A DNA stretch of 64,000 bases from Bariatricus massiliensis. GTDB lineage: Bacteria > Bacillota > Clostridia > Lachnospirales > Lachnospiraceae. The notes under the pieces are model-generated. The model ran no database searches, was not told the DNA's origin, and saw only the letters and a list, made by a program, of their open reading frames with translations. Location: NCBI RefSeq assembly GCF_900086725.1, contig NZ_LT574836.1, positions 514,034-578,033 of the forward strand. Direction: 5' to 3'. This document shows, one piece after another, positions 18,334-25,722 of the stretch (the stretch's first letter is position 1; each line of letters opens with the position of its first letter). Made by a program: the position numbers and the translations under genes.

Positions 18334-18992
18334 TGGCGGGCCATTCTTTTGCCCAGTGTCCGCCAGAAAGCGAAGAGCAGGGCGCTGCCGAGTATGGTGG
18401 CCAGAATGTAGGCGGCAATTCCTGCAGCATTACCGATGCGGTGGGCGATATTCTCAAAAAAGACTTGCTCCATCGGATAGGCTGGATTGATGTAGAACAT
18501 ATTAATGTTTCTGAAAGGCGTCACTACAAGATTGATGGCGGTAGCCGTCAGGCAAAAGAAACCGTATAGAAGTACTGTATAAAAAAATCTGAGCCATGGC
18601 AGGCGGGGGCCGCGGGAATCCTTTGCAGGCAGATGCAGGCAGAGTAAGGCGGAGCAGATACCGATGGCAATCAAGAGTATATGCCATACATAGGAATGGA
18701 CTGTCAGCAAGAGAAGTGGATAGCGCATTCCGCTTGTGTCAAAGAAGACGGCAATGCCCCCAAGGAGGCTGAAAGTCATGAGGAAAGTCAGTATGGTATC
18801 CTTTGCGGTATTTGACTTTAGAAAAGGGAGTGCGGTCAACAGATACATTGGCAGGCTGCAGAGCTGGAAAGGAAAATGCCACCAGTCATAAACTCCAGCG
18901 TTCACAGAAAAGGTCAAGAGTAATTGTTTGCCGATTTCGCTGGCACACAATATAAGACCCAGCATAAAGAAAAATTTCTCATACTTTTTCAT
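18330..18992 (-). CDS. YwaF/TIGR02206-like integral membrane protein
   Basis: A 220-residue protein with about seven membrane helices. FQLCSLPMYL near residue 44, an aromatic-rich second helix (DWWHFPF) and a central HSYVWH match the TIGR02206/YwaF type by eye. Function is unknown. The ATG at 18992 is preferred because AAGGAGGAG sits nine bases ahead; the ATG at 18998 is too close to that site. The stop overlaps that of greA. Confidence 0.7.
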   Translation of the reverse strand: MKKYEKFFFMLGLILCASEIGKQLLLTFSVNAGVYDWWHFPFQLCSLPMYLLTALPFLKSNTAKDTILTFLMTFSLLGGIAVFFDTSGMRYPLLLLTVHSYVWHILLIAIGICSALLCLHLPAKDSRGPRLPWLRFFYTVLLYGFFCLTATAINLVVTPFRNINMFYINPAYPMEQVFFENIAHRIGNAAGIAAYILATILGSALLFAFWRTLGKRMARH

Positions 18993-19038
18993 TTCCATCT
19001 CCTCCTTTTCTCTAAAAAGTGCTATACTGAAAATAATA

Positions 19039-19075
19039 TGATGTCAGGGTCAAAGAGTGTTTTGACCCCAGCATC
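19039..19075. repeat. Imperfect hairpin, REP-like
   Basis: An inverted repeat around GGGTCAAA...TTTGACCCC with flanking GATG/GCATC arms, in the gap between the YwaF-like and MOSC genes. The GGGTCAAA/TTTGACCC core recurs near 39924-39931. There is no T run, so a terminator is unlikely. Confidence 0.5.
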
Positions 19076-19183
19076 AATAATATATTCCTGCGGTGGTTAC
19101 GCTCATTATAGACTGTGGTATAAGGAAAATCAAGGCGGGTTCATTGCGTTCTAAAAAATAAAAGTTACAGGGAGGAATCGGGT

Positions 19184-20128
19184 ATGTTGAATGGGAAAGT
19201 AATTTCATTGAGAATATTTGAGAAGAAGGGTTCCACGGGGCGGCGGATGCCGGCCATCCGATTTGCCGACCATGCAGGAATTATCGGAGACGTGCATTAT
19301 GGAGAGAGAGAGATGCAGGTCAGTATCATGACCAGAGCCACCGAGAACTGGATGCAGGATAAAAAGGGACTATGTTTCCGCAGATTTAAAGCGAATATTG
19401 TTTTGGACGGTATAGAGGAAGAATGTCTGGAAGAAGGCAATTTCATTAAAATTGGGGACAGTGTTTTGGAAATCACCGGCTACGAGCAACGCTGTTTTTC
19501 AGAGTGCGAGCGTTTTGTAAAGCATATGGAATGCCGTCTGATGAAGGGCTGCTGCTACGCCAAGGTGGTAAAGGACGGGAAAATCCGCAGGGGAGATATG
19601 GCGGAAGTGATCGAGGCCAGAGAACAGGCTGATAGTGAAGAACGAAGGATGCTGAGGGAAGCGTCAGCGCTTATCATCGGGGCCGGAAGTATCGGATGTT
19701 CCGCGGCCCGCACTTTAGCAGAGTCGGGAGTGGGAGCAATCGGTATCGTGGACAGCGGCATCGTGACAGACACGGACGTCACCGGAATCGGCTTGTTTCA
19801 ACAGGAGGATATTGGGAAAAATAAAGCAGAATGCCTGTCGGCCCGTCTTATGAGTGAATATACGAACTGTTATGCAGAACCGTGGATTGAGAGCATCACG
19901 GAGGATAATGGAGAGCGGCTGATACCTGGATATGGCATTGTCCTCCTTACAGCGAATATGTCGGAGACGAAAGAGGTAGTAAGAAAGATTGCGTACAGGC
20001 ATCAGGTTCCGCTTGTGGACGATAAAAAAGTCGCGGAATTGATTGGTGCGGCGGAAGCCCAGTATGCGGTAGAATGTCTCTGTGCCCAGACGGAAGGAGA
20101 GACAGAGGGGGAAGCGGCTCCAGCGTAA
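19184..20128 (+). CDS. MOSC domain fused to ThiF/HesA-like domain
   Basis: In this 314-residue protein, residues 1-145 match the short clostridial MOSC type: a beta-rich domain ending in a Cys-rich stretch (RCFSEC, MKGCCYAKVV) and GKIRRGD. MOSC domains carry sulfur on a conserved Cys for molybdenum-cofactor-type chemistry. Residues about 155-290 match a ThiF/MoeB/HesA nucleotide-binding fold: IIGAGSIGCSAARTLAESG, then IVDSG and DIGKNKAE. The NLxRQ arginine motif and the zinc CxxC pairs of adenylating E1-like enzymes are missing. It ends with an acidic, Ala-rich tail. No other Mo-cofactor gene is nearby. Strong ribosome site GGGAGGAA. Adenylating activity is doubtful. Confidence 0.75.
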   Translation: MLNGKVISLRIFEKKGSTGRRMPAIRFADHAGIIGDVHYGEREMQVSIMTRATENWMQDKKGLCFRRFKANIVLDGIEEECLEEGNFIKIGDSVLEITGYEQRCFSECERFVKHMECRLMKGCCYAKVVKDGKIRRGDMAEVIEAREQADSEERRMLREASALIIGAGSIGCSAARTLAESGVGAIGIVDSGIVTDTDVTGIGLFQQEDIGKNKAECLSARLMSEYTNCYAEPWIESITEDNGERLIPGYGIVLLTANMSETKEVVRKIAYRHQVPLVDDKKVAELIGAAEAQYAVECLCAQTEGETEGEAAPA

Positions 20129-20134
20129 AAATAC

Positions 20135-20168
20135 ACCGGAATCTATTGAGATAGATTCCGGTATTTTT
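20135..20168. terminator. Bidirectional terminator between MOSC fusion and AraC gene
   Basis: Perfect 12-bp arms (20135-20146 and 20151-20162), a TGAG loop and a T run to the right. It overlaps the end of the regulator gene. Confidence 0.8.
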
Positions 20169-20979
20169 TTGCGGGGATACCCGTCTCTTTTTTGAAGACT
20201 CTACAGAAATAGTTATAGTCGGAGAAACCACATTCCCCGGCTACTTCAGTAATGGGAACCGTAGTCTCTGACAACAGGCGTTTTGCATGTTCGATGCGCA
20301 GAGAATGGACGTATTCAGCAATTCCACACCCCAGATAGGTATTGCACACTTGGTAGAGCTTGCTTTTGCTGATCCCGAATTCATGAGTAATGCGCTCTAC
20401 ACTCAAATCTTCATTAAGATGAGCCGTGAGGAAGGCGCTCATATTGCGGATGAAATTATTCCGCCGCAGAGAAATGGTGTTTTTGAAAATGACATAAAAG
20501 GTACAAGCTTCCATAATTTTTGCGGCGGCCGCAATCTGGTCGCTGCTTTTTTGCGGAATCCCGGCGATATATTCGTCTATCTGCGTGGGCGGCATACCGG
20601 CGCCACAGAGGGCGGAGGACACTGCCTCGGCAAGCTGAGCTTCCGTGGAATCGTCGGATATCTGCCCGAACATCAGATAACCTATGACCGTATGATTGTA
20701 GAGCAGGGGAGCAGACGCTTCTACCAGTCCTGCGTGGCAGTGATAGATGATGAGACTGTTTTTTGCCTTGCAGGCCTCGAAGGACTGCTCATCGCTGAAG
20801 CGGCATAATTTTCGAGTCTGGGGATGTGCCTTCATATATTTACAGAAAGTACAATCGCTGGGCGGATAGGCAAGTAGCTCCCGGTAATCGGAATCAAACA
20901 ATACAATACGGATGCCGGTAAGTATATAGAAATCCCTCATAAGCTTTTCCAGCTCAATCCGGTCAAATTCAAGATTCAT
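20143..20979 (-). CDS. AraC-family regulator with PocR sensory domain
   Basis: This 278-residue regulator has an N-terminal PocR-like domain (about 5-165): FYILTGIRIVLFD, a CTFCKYMK Cys cluster, CRFSDEQSFEACK and YHCHAGLVEA. A C-terminal AraC double helix-turn-helix follows (about 185-278) with the late signature EVAGECGFSDYNYFCRVFKK. PocR domains sense small molecules such as diols. The start at 20979 follows AAGGAGATG; the frame is open 58 codons further but the extra part overlaps the divergent promoter region. It probably controls the divergent aldolase-isomerase-kinase operon. Confidence 0.9.
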   Translation of the reverse strand: MNLEFDRIELEKLMRDFYILTGIRIVLFDSDYRELLAYPPSDCTFCKYMKAHPQTRKLCRFSDEQSFEACKAKNSLIIYHCHAGLVEASAPLLYNHTVIGYLMFGQISDDSTEAQLAEAVSSALCGAGMPPTQIDEYIAGIPQKSSDQIAAAAKIMEACTFYVIFKNTISLRRNNFIRNMSAFLTAHLNEDLSVERITHEFGISKSKLYQVCNTYLGCGIAEYVHSLRIEHAKRLLSETTVPITEVAGECGFSDYNYFCRVFKKETGIPAKKYRNLSQ

Positions 20980-21127
20980 AGTATCATCTCCTTTTAACCA
21001 GAATAGCATAAAAGTGTAAAAAAGAAAATATTTGTGGAAGTATTTACAGTTTTGCAAACGTTTTTCTCTATCATCTTTATAAAATATAGAGTAGATTAAG
21101 AGTAGTATATGATGAAGGAGGGTAATC
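20980..21127. promoter_or_regulatory. Divergent control region of regulator and aldolase operon
   Basis: An AT-rich 148-base gap between divergent starts, the expected site of regulator binding and of both promoters. It contains TTTGCAAACGTTT (21051-21063), which partly resembles a catabolite-repression cre box but misses several consensus bases. No single promoter is clear enough to assign. Confidence 0.4.
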
Positions 21128-22000
21128 ATGTTAGTGAATTTGAAAGAAATCATGAAGTTAGCTGAAGAACATTCCTATGCGGTGGGCTCCTTTAATACGC
21201 CTAATTTTGAGAGTCTGGAGGCGGTAATCGGTGCGGCCGAGGAGTTAGGGCTGCCGGTCATCATCCAGTTCGCCCAGTGCCATGAACATATCACACCGCT
21301 TTCCGTTATCGGGCCTATTATGGTGGCGGCGGCAGAAGCGGCGGCTATTCCGGTCTGTGTACATCTGGATCATGGCGAGAGCTTAGAATATTTGCAGAAG
21401 GCGCTGGACTTAGGGTTTACCTCTATTATGTATGACGGCTCGGTACTTCCCTATGAAGAAAATCTGCAGAATACAAAGAAAGCGGCGGCCATGGCGGCAA
21501 AAACAGGGGCCGGGGTGGAAGCGGAGCTTGGCTCCATGGGAAGGAGAGAGTCCGGTCAGAGTGGTGCAGAGCCTATATCAGACGACACGAAAATTTATAC
21601 AGACCCAATGCAGGCAGGACGATTTGTAGAAGATTCAGGCATCGATGCGCTGGCCTGTTCTTTTGGGACGACCCATGGCATTTATCTCAGCGAGCCTAAG
21701 CTGGACTTTGAAGTGGTGAGGCAGGTGCGCGAGGCGACAGGAGGAATTCCGGTCGTAATGCACGGCGGCTCCGGGGTGACGGAGGAGGATTTCCACAGAG
21801 CCATAGAAAAGGGCGTGCGCAAGGTGAATTATTTTACGTATATGGACAAAGCGGGTGGAGCGGCGGCAGCACAATGTCTGGCCGATGCGCAGGAAAAGGA
21901 AAAGCCGTTCTTTTTTACGGATGCAGCCATGGCGGCGAGAAAAGCCATGAAGGAAAATGTAAAAGAAGCGATGAAAATGTTCGCGGATGGGAGGGAATAA
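21128..22000 (+). CDS. Class II ketose-phosphate aldolase (fructose/tagatose-bisphosphate type)
   Basis: A 290-residue zinc-dependent aldolase of the FbaA/KbaY/GatY group. Metal and phosphate sites are visible: VHLDHGES (about 79-86), EAELGSMGRRE (about 137-147), THGIYLSEPKLDF (about 180-192) and VMHGGSGV (about 213-220). It should split a ketose phosphate into DHAP or a similar ketone plus an aldehyde. It is first in an operon with a FucI-like isomerase and an FGGY kinase, suggesting an isomerise-phosphorylate-cleave route. The physiological sugar is unknown. GGAGGGTAATC precedes the ATG. Confidence 0.9.
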   Translation: MLVNLKEIMKLAEEHSYAVGSFNTPNFESLEAVIGAAEELGLPVIIQFAQCHEHITPLSVIGPIMVAAAEAAAIPVCVHLDHGESLEYLQKALDLGFTSIMYDGSVLPYEENLQNTKKAAAMAAKTGAGVEAELGSMGRRESGQSGAEPISDDTKIYTDPMQAGRFVEDSGIDALACSFGTTHGIYLSEPKLDFEVVRQVREATGGIPVVMHGGSGVTEEDFHRAIEKGVRKVNYFTYMDKAGGAAAAQCLADAQEKEKPFFFTDAAMAARKAMKENVKEAMKMFADGRE

Positions 22001-22001
22001 G

Positions 22002-23405
22002 ATGAATAGAAAGATGACATTTGCACTTTGTTTTTGTAATCGTGGGTTTATGCCGGGAGAATTGATATATGGAGCAAGAGAAGATATGATTCGCGCGGTC
22101 ACCGAGGCGGGATACGACTACATAGCGATGGACGTGGAGGCGACTAGGTACGGCGGCGTGGAGACCCGGGCCGAGGGCAGGCTCTATGCCCGCTGGCTGA
22201 AGGAACATGAGGGTGAGTATGACGGCGTGATATTCTCAATGCCCATTTTTGCGGACGAGAACGGAGCCATAACGGCGCTTCAGGATGCGGGGGTCCCTAT
22301 TTTGATGCAGGCATATCCCGACGAAATCGGCAAGATGGACTTCGCACACCGAAGAGATGCTTTCTGCGGGAAGTTTTCCGTGACGGATGTATTTACCCAG
22401 TACGAGGTGCCCTTTACCGTGCTGAAACCCCATGTGGTTCATCCGCTGTCCGATGATTTCCAGAGTAATCTGAAGGATTTTGCGGCTATTTGCAGAGTCG
22501 TGAACGGGATGAAACGGTTTACGGTAGGCTGTATCGGGGCAAGAACCACCGCCTTTAAGACGACGAGATTCGATGAAATCACTTTACAGAAGTATGGAAT
22601 CACGGTGGAATCTTTCGACTTGTCAGAATTGGTCTACAAGGTAGGACTGCTGGACGATGAGGATGAGAATGTGCAGAGGAAAATTGAGCGGCTGCAAGCT
22701 TATACGGATTGTTCCCTTGTACCGGAGAGCAATATGCTGACTCTGGCAAAAATCTCTGTCGTCATTGATGAATATATTGAAGAATATCAACTGGACGCCC
22801 TGACGCTCCGCTGTTGGAATGAGATGGAGACTATTCTGCGTGTCTGCCCTTGTGTTCTCCTAAGTGAACTGAATGACAGAGGTATCGCTGCCTCCTGTGA
22901 AATCGATATGTGTTCGGCGCTCACTATGCGGGCGATGTCACTGGCGAGTCAAGAGCCGGCGGCTGTGCTGGACTGGAATAATAATTACGGCGAGCAAGAA
23001 GACAAAGTCATTCTGTTCCACTGCGGTCCGGTGGCACAGTCACTTATGACGGCAAAGGGGACGGTCACGGAGCACAAGATGTTCGCAAAAGGGGATCCCG
23101 GCAGCGGCTGGGGAAGTAACGAAGGCCGAATCAAGGCATTTCCGGCTACTATCTCTAATTGCCAGACGAAGGATGGAAAATTGCTAGTCTATGCAAGTGA
23201 GGCGAGATTTACAGACGATGTGATTGAAGACAGTTATTTTGGCTGTGCCGGAGTGGCAGAGATTCCGGATTTGGAAAACAAGCTGCTCCGACTTGCCCGC
23301 GGAGGATTCAAGCACCATACTTCAGTGGGAGTAGGGCATATGAAAGAGATACTAAAAGAAGCATTTACCACTTATCTGCACTATGAATGGGTGGATATTG
23401 ACTGA
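22002..23405 (+). CDS. L-fucose/L-arabinose isomerase-family protein
   Basis: A 467-residue protein of the FucI/AraA fold. The N-terminal nucleotide-like domains precede a C-terminal catalytic domain with LRCWNEME and CEIDMCSALTMRAM (about 290-325). Later come FHCGPVAQS and a Gly-rich GDPGSGWGSNEGR stretch. It would interconvert an aldose and a ketose with a divalent metal. The sequence is distant from true FucI and AraA, so a different sugar, possibly a modified one, is plausible. The start at 22002 follows GGGAGGGAATAAG, directly after the aldolase stop. Confidence 0.8.
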   Translation: MNRKMTFALCFCNRGFMPGELIYGAREDMIRAVTEAGYDYIAMDVEATRYGGVETRAEGRLYARWLKEHEGEYDGVIFSMPIFADENGAITALQDAGVPILMQAYPDEIGKMDFAHRRDAFCGKFSVTDVFTQYEVPFTVLKPHVVHPLSDDFQSNLKDFAAICRVVNGMKRFTVGCIGARTTAFKTTRFDEITLQKYGITVESFDLSELVYKVGLLDDEDENVQRKIERLQAYTDCSLVPESNMLTLAKISVVIDEYIEEYQLDALTLRCWNEMETILRVCPCVLLSELNDRGIAASCEIDMCSALTMRAMSLASQEPAAVLDWNNNYGEQEDKVILFHCGPVAQSLMTAKGTVTEHKMFAKGDPGSGWGSNEGRIKAFPATISNCQTKDGKLLVYASEARFTDDVIEDSYFGCAGVAEIPDLENKLLRLARGGFKHHTSVGVGHMKEILKEAFTTYLHYEWVDID

Positions 23406-23425
23406 GCAGGCAGAAGGAGGACACT

Positions 23426-24913
23426 ATGAAAATAGCAGGGCTTGATATAGGAACCACCGGATGCAAGATTACAGTGTTCGAAGGAGGGGAAAAGCTTGAC
23501 CGTGCATATAAGGAGTATCCAGTCATCCACCAGACCGGGCAGCATGAAATCGATGCATCTGCGGTACTGGACAGTGTGTTCGCGGTTATCAGGGAGGTGT
23601 CCGAAAGGCATGGTGATATCGAGGCTGTCGGGGTCACCAGTTTCGGGGAGACTTTCGTTCTGGCGGACGGGGAGGGCAGACCGCTTCATACGGCCATGCT
23701 CTACACCGATTCCCGGGGAAGTGAACAATGCCGGGAGCTCACGAAAAAGTTAGGGGCGATGCATCTGGCGGAGACGGCGGGGGTAAAGCCTCATGAGATG
23801 TACAGTATCCCGAAAATCATGTGGATGAAGGAGCAGAGGCCGGAGCTGTATCAAAAAGCAAAACATATTTTCCTGATGGAAGATTTGATTGTGTTCGCCC
23901 TCACCGGCACGGCCCAGATTGATTATTCGCTGGCGGCCAGAACGATGGGGTTCGACATTCATAAGCTTCGCTGGAGTCAGGAAATCTTTGAGGCTGCCGG
24001 AATCGATATGGGGCTCATGTCGAGTCCGGTGCCCACCGGAACTTGTGCAGGCACGCTGACAAAAGCGGCGGCGGAGAAGACCGGGCTGCCGGAGCGCACC
24101 ATGGTCGTTTCCATAAGCCACGATCAGATTGCGGCGGCCGTGGGGGCAGGGGTGTTCTCTTCGGAGATTGCGGTGGATGGCGCCGGAACCGTAGAATGTA
24201 TCACCCCGATCTATGACGAGATTCCTGACATGGAGGTGATGGCCAGAGGGAACTATGCGGTGGTTCCATATGTAATACCGGGCAAATACGTCTGTTATGC
24301 ATTTTCTTATACCGGCGGCGCCTTAATCCAGTGGTGCGTGGACACCATAGCGAAAAAGGAGAAGGAGCAGGCTGCGGAACAAGGAATCTCTGTCCACGAA
24401 TTGCTGGAGAAGAATTCACAAAGCCCCACAGGACTGCTGGTGCTGCCACATTTCGCCGGGGCGGCCACGCCGTATATGGACGGAGGCTCCAGAGGAGCCG
24501 TTCTGGGGCTTACGGCGGAGACCGGGACAGCCGATATCTATAGAGGCTGTATGGAAGGTGTTGTGTACGAGATGATGCTGAATCTGGAATATCTGAAAGA
24601 TTCCGGTATTCACTTTCACATGCTTCACGCCACCGGGGGAGGCGCACGCTCCGCAGAGTGGATGCAGATGAAGGCAGATATACTGGGAACTGCCGTGACC
24701 GCGCTGGACGTGGCCGATGCGGGAACGGTGGGAAGCGCCATGCTTACAGGAACTGCAGTGGGCTGCTTTCGAAATCTGGAGGAGGCCGCCGCATGCATGG
24801 TACATAAGCGGAAGGTCTATGAGCCGAGAAAAGAAATGCATGAGAAATATATGGAAATCTTCCAGCGGTATAAACAGGTCTATGGAGCGGTCAGGCCGTT
24901 AATGGGAGATTAG
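23426..24913 (+). CDS. FGGY-family carbohydrate kinase (xylulokinase-like)
   Basis: A 495-residue ATP-dependent sugar kinase with two actin-like domains. IAGLDIGTTGCKITVF is the N-terminal phosphate loop. SISHDQIAAAVGAG carries the catalytic base Asp233, and ATGGGARSAEWMQ is the C-terminal ATP site. It most likely phosphorylates the ketose produced by the isomerase before aldol cleavage. It starts 20 bases after the isomerase with an AGGAGG site. No transporter is in this operon, so uptake must be encoded elsewhere. Confidence 0.9.
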   Translation: MKIAGLDIGTTGCKITVFEGGEKLDRAYKEYPVIHQTGQHEIDASAVLDSVFAVIREVSERHGDIEAVGVTSFGETFVLADGEGRPLHTAMLYTDSRGSEQCRELTKKLGAMHLAETAGVKPHEMYSIPKIMWMKEQRPELYQKAKHIFLMEDLIVFALTGTAQIDYSLAARTMGFDIHKLRWSQEIFEAAGIDMGLMSSPVPTGTCAGTLTKAAAEKTGLPERTMVVSISHDQIAAAVGAGVFSSEIAVDGAGTVECITPIYDEIPDMEVMARGNYAVVPYVIPGKYVCYAFSYTGGALIQWCVDTIAKKEKEQAAEQGISVHELLEKNSQSPTGLLVLPHFAGAATPYMDGGSRGAVLGLTAETGTADIYRGCMEGVVYEMMLNLEYLKDSGIHFHMLHATGGGARSAEWMQMKADILGTAVTALDVADAGTVGSAMLTGTAVGCFRNLEEAAACMVHKRKVYEPRKEMHEKYMEIFQRYKQVYGAVRPLMGD

Positions 24914-24926
24914 AGGGGGAAAAGGA

Positions 24927-24982
24927 AAAAGCCAGAAGGGGAATCATATCAATATCATGATTTCCGTTTCTGGCTTTTGATT
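24927..24982. terminator. Bidirectional terminator between kinase and tetR-type gene
   Basis: Arms AAAAGCCAGAA (24927-24937) and TTCTGGCTTTT (24968-24978) enclose a further imperfect inner stem. A-rich and T-rich ends suit both converging transcripts. Confidence 0.75.
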
Positions 24983-24992
24983 TTCAATAGTA

Positions 24993-25553
24993 TCAAATTC
25001 CACGTTTGATAAATTCCTCGCTCTGCCGGATAAATTCCCCCGTGTCGAGCTGGGGGTTGCCTAATGTCTGATGAATGAACAGGCCGTCGGAGAGGAGAAG
25101 CAGCAGCCATGCACAGTAGTCAGGAGGGAAGCGGTCGGTTCGCTCTCCGATTTTTTCCGCGATCAAAGCCGAGAACTGAGCGTATCTGTTCAAAAGCTTT
25201 TCCCGTATCTTTTCATTGCCAAGCATAGCGTCGTAGAACAGGTGGAGCCTCATTCCGGCGGTGGAGACATCCCGCTCCAGCACATATTTCACCAGACGGT
25301 GAATGGAGGTATCTTTGGAGGCGTCCTCAGTCCATGCCAGCAGATCTTGATACTGCTGTTCCAGATATTTGTCCGTAATATCGAACAGAATATCATTTTT
25401 CGTCTTATAATGATAATATAATGTACCCTTTGAAATCCCGGCGTACTGTGCAATCTCCGACAGAGATATATCGGAGAGTTTTTTTGTTTTTAGAAGTTCT
25501 TCTGTGGATTCTATAATCAAATCTTTTACGTTGTCTTTTCTAGGAGCAGCCAT
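24993..25553 (-). CDS. TetR/AcrR-family transcriptional regulator
   Basis: A 186-residue protein with the TetR N-terminal helix-turn-helix: LSEIAQYAGISKGTLYYHYKTK (about 31-52, read here as its two halves). An all-helical ligand-binding and dimer domain follows. The start codon is preceded by GGAGGATAGGAA. It diverges from the five-gene oxidoreductase-kinase operon and faces it across a symmetric promoter pair, so it most likely represses that operon and itself. The ligand is unknown. Confidence 0.9.
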   Translation of the reverse strand: MAAPRKDNVKDLIIESTEELLKTKKLSDISLSEIAQYAGISKGTLYYHYKTKNDILFDITDKYLEQQYQDLLAWTEDASKDTSIHRLVKYVLERDVSTAGMRLHLFYDAMLGNEKIREKLLNRYAQFSALIAEKIGERTDRFPPDYCAWLLLLLSDGLFIHQTLGNPQLDTGEFIRQSEEFIKRGI

Positions 25554-25582
25554 TTCCTATCCTCCATTTGTTATTCATAATT

Positions 25583-25673
25583 AGTGTACCGCCAATAAGT
25601 TATATTGTCAATTTCTGATTTTTTGAGAAAGATAAGCGATTTGATTGACAATTAAAAAATGCTTTGATACTAT
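25583..25673. promoter_or_regulatory. Symmetric divergent promoters with paired operator-like repeat
   Basis: A perfect 9-bp inverted repeat, ATTGTCAAT (25604-25612) and ATTGACAAT (25644-25652). Each half contains a -35 TTGACA. Rightward: TTGACA (25645-25650), 17 bases, TACTAT (25668-25673). Leftward: TTGACA (complement of 25606-25611), 17 bases, TACACT (complement of 25583-25588). A regulator binding the repeat would cover both -35 boxes. Confidence 0.75.
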
Positions 25674-25722
25674 AAAAACATAGAGTCGGTCGTATGGACG
25701 ACTATCGGAAAGAAGTGGTGAA

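Noticed and set aside
21051..21066. Catabolite-repression cre box
   Set aside because: TTGCAAACGTTTTTC deviates from the consensus at several fixed positions, so it is mentioned only as a possibility within the control region.
21128..24913. Assignment as a sulfoquinovose, fucose or tagatose operon
   Set aside because: None of the enzymes carries a motif I can tie to one sugar, and diagnostic partner genes are absent.
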